Positions 1 through 6,416 of a stretch of DNA of 7,869 bases are shown in pieces (position 1 is the stretch's first letter; each line of letters starts with the position of its first letter). The DNA lies in the NCBI GenBank assembly GCA_019689695.1, contig JADGHA010000177.1, forward strand, positions 1-7,869. Reading direction: 5' to 3'. The stretch comes from Micromonosporaceae bacterium (lineage in GTDB: Bacteria > Actinomycetota > Actinomycetes > Mycobacteriales > Micromonosporaceae). The notes beneath the pieces were generated by a model. That model was not told where the DNA came from. It saw nothing but the letters and a program-made list of their open reading frames with translations, and did no database searches. Made by a program: the position numbers and the translations under genes.

Positions 1-16
1 GCTGGACCGGCCGCAG

Positions 17-3000
17 GTGTTCGCCGAGGCGAGCTCGTACCAGATCCGTGACGAGCTGCAGGCGCTGGTCGAGCGGGACCTGCTCGGACCGTGGGGCGGC
101 GACCATGAGCAGTTCCCGCCTGGGGCGATGGGGCCGCGCGAGCGCTACCTGGTCGGCATGCTCGGCCCGAAGCAGGGGCTCAGGCCGGCCAAGGCGGAGC
201 CGGACGACGTACCGGACCTGGAGGCCAGCGTCCAGGGGGACGCCTCCGAGCCGGAGCTGCCGGAGGTCCTCACTCCGCAGAGCCTGGGCAAGATGTGGCC
301 GTCCTCGATGGGGCTCTCCTTCGCCGTGCCGGCGGAGGTCGACCTGCTCGCGGTGACCGCGACCTGGGGGAGCTACACCAGGCAGGAGTCGCGGGACGAG
401 GACGCGAACAAGCGCACCGTCTGGGTGCGTGAGCCGGTGTCGGTCGAGCGGGAGGTCCGGCTGGACGGCGAGCGGTCGTACCGTCTCCCGCTGGCGGCCA
501 CCGACCCGGGCGGCCCCGGCGTGTTCCTCTCGGTGGACGTGCGGTCGCATCCCGGCCGGCGGGTGGTTCAGCTCGCGCTGGTCAACGCGCGGCAGGAGCC
601 GGAGACCAACAAGGACACCGCCTGGCTGTTCCAGTGTGGGCTGTCCGTCACCGCCGCGGACGGCGAGTCGGCGGTGTTCCTGCCCATCGACGACCCGCTG
701 GATGACGTGCGCGCGGTCGACGGCGAGCGGGAGGAGGCGCACCTGCGCCTGCTCTACCGCAAGCAACGCCGCTACGCCAACGGCCACAACGTCGCAGTGC
801 ACCCGAGCGTGCGCGACGGCGAGCGCAACGCGCACCGGCTCGCCACCGTCTGGCTGCCCACCTACGACGTACCCGCGACCGTCGCGCCGGTCGGCCCGGG
901 GACGCCGCTGGCCGAGGTCGAGCTGTCCATGGACGCGCTGGCCACGGCGGACGTCGACCGGCTGCGGTCCGGGCTCGCGCCGCTCGCCGACGGCTACGCG
1001 GCCTGGCTGGACGACCGGGCCGCCGAGGTCCCGGCACTGCCGGAGTCGCTGCGGCCGGCGGCCGAGTGGGCCATCGCCACCGCCCGTGGCGCGGCGCGCC
1101 GGATCCGGGCCGGGATCGACCTGCTCACCACGCCGACGCTGCCCGGCCACGCCGAGGCGCTGGCGGCCTTCCGGTTCGCCAACAAGGCGATGGCGCTGCA
1201 GCGCAGGCACACCGAGATCGCCCGGGAGCGGGAGCAGCACGGCCTGTCATACACCGAAGCCAAGTCCAAGGTAGACGGGCGGGGCCCGGCGATGGCCTCC
1301 TGGCGGCCGTTCCAGCTCGCCTTCGTCCTGCTGAACCTGCCGTCGCTGACCGACCCGGCGCACCCGGAGCGGGCGGCCGGCCGGACCGGCACCGTGGACC
1401 TGCTGTTCTTCCCGACCGGTGGTGGCAAGACCGAGGCATACCTGGGCCTGACCGCCTTCACCTTCGCCATCCGCCGGCTGCAGGGCACGGTCGGCACCGG
1501 GGCGGACGCGCGCAGCGGTGCCGGGGGAGTCGCCGTGCTGATGCGGTACACCCTGCGGCTGCTCACCGCCCAGCAGTTCCAGCGGGCCGCGGCGCTGGTC
1601 TGCGCGGCGGAACAGCTGCGCCGCGGCGACGAGCAGACATGGGGCGGGCAGCCGTTCCGGATCGGGCTGTGGGTCGGCGGCGGGGTCTCCCCGAACTGGT
1701 ACGAGGATGCGGAGGAGCAGATCGCCGAGGCACGCGAGGCGGGTGACGGCAAGCGCACCAACGTGCTGCAGACCCTGGCCTGCCCGTGGTGCGGTACCGC
1801 CCTGCGGCCGCACCACGACCTGAGGCCGAAGCCCGACCTGCGTCGGGTGCTGCTGTTCTGCCCGAACGGCGAGGGCCCGGACGCCTGCCCGTTCAGCGAG
1901 AACCTGAGCAGCGAAGGGCTGCCGATCCTCACCATCGACGAGGAGATCTACCGGTACGCGCCCAGCCTGGTTGTGGCCACAGTGGACAAGCTGGCCCAGC
2001 TGCCGTGGCGCGGCTACGCGGGGATCCTCTTCGGACGGGTCCGCGAGTGGTGCGACCGGCACGGGTACCGCCACGACGACCTGGACGTCAGGACCGGCTG
2101 CGGTGCCCGGCACAACAAGAAGGGCGACCTGCCGCAGGTGGTCAGTCAGCCGGTGGTCCGGCTGCGGCCACCGGACCTGATCGTCCAGGACGAGCTGCAC
2201 CTCATCTCCGGCGCCCTCGGCACCACGGTCGGGCTCTTCGAGGCCGCCGTGGAAGAGCTGTGCACCTGGCGCACGCCGGCCGGGACCATGACCGGGCCGA
2301 AGATCGTCGCGTCCACCGCGACCACCAAACGCGCCCGCGAGCAGGTGCTCGGGGTCTTCGGCCGGGAGCTGGCCGTCTTCCCGCCGCCCGTGCTGGACAT
2401 CGAGGACACCTTCTTCAGCCGGCAGGTGCCGGTCACCAAGGATCACCCCGGCCGGCGCTACCTCGGCATCTGCGCCCACGGCGTCCGCCTCAAGTCTGCC
2501 GAGATCCGGCTCGCCGAGATCCTGCTGCTGGCCGGGCAGACCATGTTCGACCGGTACGGCGAGCCGGCCGACCCCTACCTGACACTGGTCGGCTACTTCA
2601 GCTCCACCCGCGAGCTGGCGGGCATGCGGCGGACCCTCGACGACCAGGTGACCAGCCGGGTGCGCAGCCACGGCCGGCGCAGGGGCCTGTCCGACCGGCT
2701 CGTCACCGCCGCGGACATGCTCGCGATCCAGGAGCTGACCTCGCGGATCTCCTCAGCGGACATCAGCCAGGTGCTCAACCGGCTGGACATCGGGTTCGAC
2801 CAGGAGGTCGACACAACGGCCCGGCGGCGGGCCATCGCCGACGACATCCGGCAACGGCGCGGGAAACCGCCCTTCCACCCGCTGGCCACGCGCAGGTACG
2901 GGCGCGGGGACCGGGCACCCGTCGACGTCGTGCTCGCCACCTCGATGCTCCAGGTCGGCGTGGACGTGGCCCGGTTCGGCCTGATGGTGGTCGTCGGCCA

Positions 3001-3721
3001 GCCGAAGAACACCGCCGAGTACATCCAGGCCTCGTCCCGGATCGGCCGGGACCCCACGCGGCCCGGACTGGTGCTCACCCTCTACAACTGGACCCGCCCG
3101 CGCGACCTCGCGCACTACGAGGACTTCGAGTACTACCACGCGACCTTCTACCGCCAGGTGGAGGCCCTGTCGGTCACCCCGTACACCCGACGCTCGCTGG
3201 ACCGGGGGACGACCGCGACATTCGTCGCGGCGGTGCGCAACGCGGAGGAGGCGTACTCGCGCAACGTGGACGCCCACGACGTACCGCTGGACGGTGCGCC
3301 GGTGACCCGGATCGTGGAACGCTTCCTGGCCCGCGCGGAAACCGTGGCCGGCGACCGTGGCCGGACGTATCTCGAAGAGCGGATCAAGAGGTTTAAGGAC
3401 GTGTGGAACCAGGCCAAGGGCGGCTCCACCCGGCTCGGCTACCAGGACGGGACGTTCCGGCAGCAGCAGCTGGTCGGCCTGCTGCGGCCCGCCACCGGCG
3501 GCCGGTGGACCGACCAGACCGTCGGGATGTCGATGCGGGAAACTGAGAACGAGATCAACCTCGTGCTGCCCGGCGGCGGGGAGATCTTCGCCCCGCAGTA
3601 CGACGCCCCTGCCTGGTCGTTCGCGGCGGCGGAGACCGGCACGCCGGACGAGGACGACCTGCCCGACGGCGACGAGCTGGGCGACTCCACGTTGGACAGG
3701 AAGGTGGGGGATGTCCGCTAG
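17..3721 (+). CDS. drmA: DISARM system helicase DrmA (5' end uncertain, possibly starting upstream of the window)
   Basis: This is the SF2-like helicase of the DISARM anti-phage system. In studied systems it pairs with DrmB and binds and moves on DNA in the cytoplasm. Numbering from GTG at 17 (1234 residues): the N-terminal region has GPRERYLVGMLGPK (about 38-51) and SSMGLSF (about 96-102), as in DrmA. Walker A is FFPTGGGKTE with Lys471. Walker B is DELH at 725-728. Motif III is STAT at 766-769. Motif V is ATSMLQVGVDV at 974-984. Motif VI is QASSRIGRD at 1004-1012, with both arginines present. Cysteines 589/592 (CPWC) and 615/624 lie between Walker A and B and look like a zinc-binding insert. 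The start is uncertain: GTG 17 has no clear ribosome binding site, and the frame stays open to base 2, so the true start may lie upstream. The last 11 bases overlap drmB. All helicase motifs are intact, so it should be active. I am sure of the family, less so of the start. Confidence 0.93.
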   Translation: MFAEASSYQIRDELQALVERDLLGPWGGDHEQFPPGAMGPRERYLVGMLGPKQGLRPAKAEPDDVPDLEASVQGDASEPELPEVLTPQSLGKMWPSSMGLSFAVPAEVDLLAVTATWGSYTRQESRDEDANKRTVWVREPVSVEREVRLDGERSYRLPLAATDPGGPGVFLSVDVRSHPGRRVVQLALVNARQEPETNKDTAWLFQCGLSVTAADGESAVFLPIDDPLDDVRAVDGEREEAHLRLLYRKQRRYANGHNVAVHPSVRDGERNAHRLATVWLPTYDVPATVAPVGPGTPLAEVELSMDALATADVDRLRSGLAPLADGYAAWLDDRAAEVPALPESLRPAAEWAIATARGAARRIRAGIDLLTTPTLPGHAEALAAFRFANKAMALQRRHTEIAREREQHGLSYTEAKSKVDGRGPAMASWRPFQLAFVLLNLPSLTDPAHPERAAGRTGTVDLLFFPTGGGKTEAYLGLTAFTFAIRRLQGTVGTGADARSGAGGVAVLMRYTLRLLTAQQFQRAAALVCAAEQLRRGDEQTWGGQPFRIGLWVGGGVSPNWYEDAEEQIAEAREAGDGKRTNVLQTLACPWCGTALRPHHDLRPKPDLRRVLLFCPNGEGPDACPFSENLSSEGLPILTIDEEIYRYAPSLVVATVDKLAQLPWRGYAGILFGRVREWCDRHGYRHDDLDVRTGCGARHNKKGDLPQVVSQPVVRLRPPDLIVQDELHLISGALGTTVGLFEAAVEELCTWRTPAGTMTGPKIVASTATTKRAREQVLGVFGRELAVFPPPVLDIEDTFFSRQVPVTKDHPGRRYLGICAHGVRLKSAEIRLAEILLLAGQTMFDRYGEPADPYLTLVGYFSSTRELAGMRRTLDDQVTSRVRSHGRRRGLSDRLVTAADMLAIQELTSRISSADISQVLNRLDIGFDQEVDTTARRRAIADDIRQRRGKPPFHPLATRRYGRGDRAPVDVVLATSMLQVGVDVARFGLMVVVGQPKNTAEYIQASSRIGRDPTRPGLVLTLYNWTRPRDLAHYEDFEYYHATFYRQVEALSVTPYTRRSLDRGTTATFVAAVRNAEEAYSRNVDAHDVPLDGAPVTRIVERFLARAETVAGDRGRTYLEERIKRFKDVWNQAKGGSTRLGYQDGTFRQQQLVGLLRPATGGRWTDQTVGMSMRETENEINLVLPGGGEIFAPQYDAPAWSFAAAETGTPDEDDLPDGDELGDSTLDRKVGDVR
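3698..3704 (+). promoter_or_regulatory. Ribosome binding site of drmB
   Basis: AGGAAGG lies inside the 3' end of drmA, 6 bases before ATG 3711. It fixes the drmB start and implies that drmB is translated from the drmA message with an 11-base gene overlap. Confidence 0.65.
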
Positions 3722-5612
3722 GTACCGCCGGCGGGTCGGCGCGGTGCGGCCCAGCCACATCATGTACACCACGGGTGTGGGCTCGCTGGTCGACCTGCCG
3801 AACTTCTCCGTGCTGGTCCGCGGGCTCGACGACTGGAGCTACCAGGGTATCCCCGAGTGGGAGCCGATTGCCGAGCCGCGGCTGCTCGCCGCGGTGCGGT
3901 CGTTGCTCCACCCGGCCAACGTGAAGGAGCTACGACCGGCGCCGTGGCTGGAGGGTCTGGACCGTGACCCGGGCGGGCCGGCGTCCCGGGTCGGCATGCC
4001 GGTCGTGCCGTTCCCGTCGTGGTTGCGCTGCACGGTCTGCGGCGAACTCGCCCCCATCGACTCGAGAGTCTTTGGCTTCGAGAACGACAACCCTCGCCGG
4101 CCGCACGACGCCCGGTTCTTCCATGACAGCTGCCCGCGTAAACGGACCGGTCGCAAGCCGCTCGCCGTCGCGGCCCGGTTCGTGCTCGCCTGCGCTAAGG
4201 GGCACCTGGACGACTTCCCGTACGCCGCCTTCGTCCACAAGGGAGCCGAGTGCGGCAAGGCGAGCCACCCGAAGCTGCGGATGGACGACCGCGGCGGGAA
4301 CCTGGGCGCGAACGTGGAGATCCGGTGTGTGGCCTGTGGCGCCCGCCGCAACATGCGCGAGGTCTTCGGCCGCTGGGGCGCCGCGAAGCTGCCGCGCTGC
4401 CGGGGCCGCCATCCGCACCTCAACACCTACGAAGGCACGTGTGACCGCGAGCTGAAGGTGCTCGTCGTCGGAGCCTCCAACCAGTGGTTCGCGCAGACCC
4501 TCTCCGCACTCGCCGTGCCCCGCACCGACGCCAGCGAACTGCAGGCCAGGGTCGAGCAGTACTGGGATCGCCTGGCGCAGATCGGCGGCCGGGACGTGCT
4601 GCTGTTCGCCCGCAACAACCTCGCCTGGATGCAGGACTTCGCGAAGTGGACCGACGACGAGCTCTGGGCCGCCATCGAACGCCACCGGGCCAGCGGCGAG
4701 CATGCCGAGCCGACCGCCGGGACCAGGGGCAACCCCGACCTGCGGACCGCGGAATGGGAAATCTTTTCCTCCCCGCGCCTGCCCGAGGTGACCGACGACT
4801 TCGCGCTGCGGCGCGACCCGGACGGCGTGCCGGCCGAGCTCAAGGACTACTTCGCCGACGTCATCCAGGCCGAGCGGCTGCGGGAGGTGCGCGCCTCGGT
4901 CGGGTTCACCCGGCTGGACGCTCCGGACCTGGAGGACCCCTCCCTCGTCACCCGCGCCCCGCTCTCCCGGGACCTGCCGACCTGGGTGCCGGCGAGCGAG
5001 GTGCGTGGCGAGGGGATCTTCCTGCGGCTGCCCGAGCAGCTGCTCGCCGACTGGGAACGGCGGGTCGAAAAGTCCGAGGTCCTCGCCGAACACCGTGAGG
5101 CGTACGCCAGGTTCCGCCGCAACCGGTACTCCGACCGGATCTCCGGCCCCTTCGATCCCATGCGCCACTGGCCCGGCGCCCGGTACATCGCCCTGCACAC
5201 CTTGTCCCACCTGCTGATCCGGACGATCGCGCTGGAGTGCGGGTACAACTCGGCGAGCCTGTCCGAGCGGATCTACTCCGGCACCGGGGACGACCCGCGA
5301 GCCGGCATCCTCATCTACACGGCGGTGCCGGATGCCGAAGGCACACTGGGCGGACTCGTGTCGCTGGCCGAGCCGGACCAGCTGGTCCGCCTGACCCGGC
5401 GGGCGCTCAACGAGGCGCGGCACTGCTCCTCCGACCCGCTGTGCGCCGAACGCCTTCCCCAGGACCCCGCCGACTTCCTGCACGGCGCCGCCTGCCACAT
5501 CTGCCTGTTCGTCTCGGAGACGACCTGCGAGCGCGGCAACCGTTTCCTCGACCGGCGATTCGTGGTCCCCATCGACGACCCCGCCCTCGCCCTCTACCAG
5601 GACGTGCCATGA
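3711..5612 (+). CDS. drmB: DISARM system protein DrmB (DUF1998 domain)
   Basis: DrmB is the partner of the DrmA helicase. In the characterised class 1 system the two form a DNA-binding complex. The protein is 633 residues. The N-terminus (RPSHIMYTTGVGSLVDLPNFSV) is typical of the family. Possible zinc ligands follow at Cys107/110, Cys141, Cys161 with His164 (CAKGH), Cys181, Cys206/209 (CVAC), Cys230 and Cys244. The C-terminal DUF1998 region begins near HTLSHLLIRTIALECGY (496-512, His496 and His500). It continues through SASLSERIY and GILIYTAVPDAEGTLGGLV. It ends in a cysteine cluster: Cys572, Cys578, Cys595, Cys598 and Cys606. No membrane segment or signal peptide is visible. ATG 3711 was chosen because AGGAAGG lies 6 bases before it and the conserved N-terminus follows at once. 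The frame is open far upstream, but that stretch is drmA read out of frame. The gene overlaps drmA by 11 bases and drmC by 4, so translation is probably coupled. The catalytic role of DUF1998 is unknown. Confidence 0.93.
   Translation: MSARYRRRVGAVRPSHIMYTTGVGSLVDLPNFSVLVRGLDDWSYQGIPEWEPIAEPRLLAAVRSLLHPANVKELRPAPWLEGLDRDPGGPASRVGMPVVPFPSWLRCTVCGELAPIDSRVFGFENDNPRRPHDARFFHDSCPRKRTGRKPLAVAARFVLACAKGHLDDFPYAAFVHKGAECGKASHPKLRMDDRGGNLGANVEIRCVACGARRNMREVFGRWGAAKLPRCRGRHPHLNTYEGTCDRELKVLVVGASNQWFAQTLSALAVPRTDASELQARVEQYWDRLAQIGGRDVLLFARNNLAWMQDFAKWTDDELWAAIERHRASGEHAEPTAGTRGNPDLRTAEWEIFSSPRLPEVTDDFALRRDPDGVPAELKDYFADVIQAERLREVRASVGFTRLDAPDLEDPSLVTRAPLSRDLPTWVPASEVRGEGIFLRLPEQLLADWERRVEKSEVLAEHREAYARFRRNRYSDRISGPFDPMRHWPGARYIALHTLSHLLIRTIALECGYNSASLSERIYSGTGDDPRAGILIYTAVPDAEGTLGGLVSLAEPDQLVRLTRRALNEARHCSSDPLCAERLPQDPADFLHGAACHICLFVSETTCERGNRFLDRRFVVPIDDPALALYQDVP
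5599..5602 (+). promoter_or_regulatory. Weak ribosome binding site of drmC
   Basis: Only AGGA is present, 6 bases before ATG 5609 and inside the last codons of drmB. With the ATGA stop-start overlap, this suggests drmC is translated mainly by ribosomes finishing drmB. Confidence 0.5.
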
Positions 5613-6406
5613 GCGCCGGGCAGACCGCGACCCCGACCGGCCGGGCCGCCTTCGAGTCGGCGGCCGAGCAGGCCGTGATGCGGATCGGCGCCGCGCACCT
5701 GCGCACACTCGCCGACCGGATCGCAGCCGCCGCACCGGAGCAGGAAATCCGACACGCCGTCGCCGTGCCCGGGTTCGCCGAGGCCGCCGACACCCTGCTC
5801 GCCGCCCAGCGGGCAAACGGGGTCCCCGATGTGGAGGCCGCCGCGTACCTGCGCGGCCTCGCGGCGGGGCACGCCCAGCAGGCGGCGGCACTTCGCGTCG
5901 AGTCGGTCTGGAGCGGACCCAGCACACACCAGGTGCCCGTCCGGGCGACCGCCCAGGTGCTCGTCGAGCTCGTCGCCGAGGCGAGCCGGGAACTGCTGCT
6001 GATGACCTACTCCGCAAAGCCGTACCAACCGCTGCTGGACGCCCTCGCCGCCGCCGTGGCGCGGCGGGTCGCGGTCGCGGTGGTGGTGGAAACCCTGGCC
6101 GGCGCCGGCAGCGCGCTGGCCGGCGCCGAACCAGCGGCGGCCTTCGCCAGCGTGCCCGGGATCGAGCTGTGGCACTGGCCGCCGGCGGAACGCGCCGAAG
6201 AGGGCGCAAAAATGCATGCCAAGATCGCGGTAGCGGACCGACGCGCCTTGCTCGTCTCGAGCGCGAACCTGACCCAGTCCGGCGTGGCGAAGAACATCGA
6301 GGCAGGACTGCTGGTCCGCGGCGGCACCGCGCCTCAGCGCGCGGCCGAGCACATCGACGAGCTCAAGGCGAAGCAGGTACTCGTCCGCCTGCGACCGGGA
6401 GCTTGA
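5609..6406 (+). CDS. drmC: DISARM system phospholipase D-like protein DrmC
   Basis: DrmC belongs to the phospholipase D superfamily, whose small bacterial members include nucleases. A DNA-cutting role in DISARM is plausible but not shown by sequence. As I recall, drmC was not needed for protection in the Bacillus system. The 265-residue product has one HKD motif near the C-terminus: His203-x-Lys205-x4-Asp210, followed by SSANLT (217-222). The order and spacing match an active site. No second HKD is seen in the N-terminal half, so a complete active site would need a dimer, as in other single-HKD enzymes. The core before it (ELLLMTYSAKPYQPLLDAL, then VAVAVVVETL) looks like the usual alternating strand-helix fold. 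ATG 5609 is chosen because it overlaps the drmB stop as ATGA and has AGGA 6 bases upstream. The longer open frame reaching back to 5237 is drmB read out of frame. The position directly after drmB supports the name. Confidence 0.9.
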   Translation: MSAGQTATPTGRAAFESAAEQAVMRIGAAHLRTLADRIAAAAPEQEIRHAVAVPGFAEAADTLLAAQRANGVPDVEAAAYLRGLAAGHAQQAAALRVESVWSGPSTHQVPVRATAQVLVELVAEASRELLLMTYSAKPYQPLLDALAAAVARRVAVAVVVETLAGAGSALAGAEPAAAFASVPGIELWHWPPAERAEEGAKMHAKIAVADRRALLVSSANLTQSGVAKNIEAGLLVRGGTAPQRAAEHIDELKAKQVLVRLRPGA

Positions 6407-6410
6407 GGAG
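6405..6410 (+). promoter_or_regulatory. Ribosome binding site of the methyltransferase gene
   Basis: GAGGAG overlaps the drmC stop codon (TGA 6404-6406) and lies 6 bases before GTG 6417. It is the strongest Shine-Dalgarno match in the window and supports the GTG start. The methyltransferase may therefore be translated more independently than drmC. Confidence 0.65.
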
Positions 6411-6416
6411 ACGGAC

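Noticed and set aside
1247..2671. Antisense open frame of 474 codons opposite drmA
   Set aside because: It is opposite intact helicase motifs, has no recognisable domain, and fits a GC-bias shadow.
3357..3710. Upstream extension of the drmB frame
   Set aside because: This stretch is the out-of-frame reading of the drmA 3' end, is Arg/Pro-rich, and the conserved DrmB N-terminus with a ribosome binding site begins at 3711.
5237..5608. Upstream extension of the drmC frame
   Set aside because: It lies across the conserved DUF1998 coding region of drmB. ATG 5609 has the ATGA overlap and a nearby AGGA.
6095..6128. Two copies of a 13-base GC-rich direct repeat, 21 bases apart
   Set aside because: The copies are in frame and encode the short repeat LAGA in an Ala-rich part of DrmC. 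This is explained by codon bias and a small internal duplication, with no sign of a regulatory site.
3930..6209. Antisense open frame of 759 codons opposite drmB and drmC
   Set aside because: It is low-complexity, rich in Arg, Pro, Gly and Ala, shows no domain motif, and runs opposite two well-recognised genes. Long antisense frames are expected in DNA with such high third-position GC.
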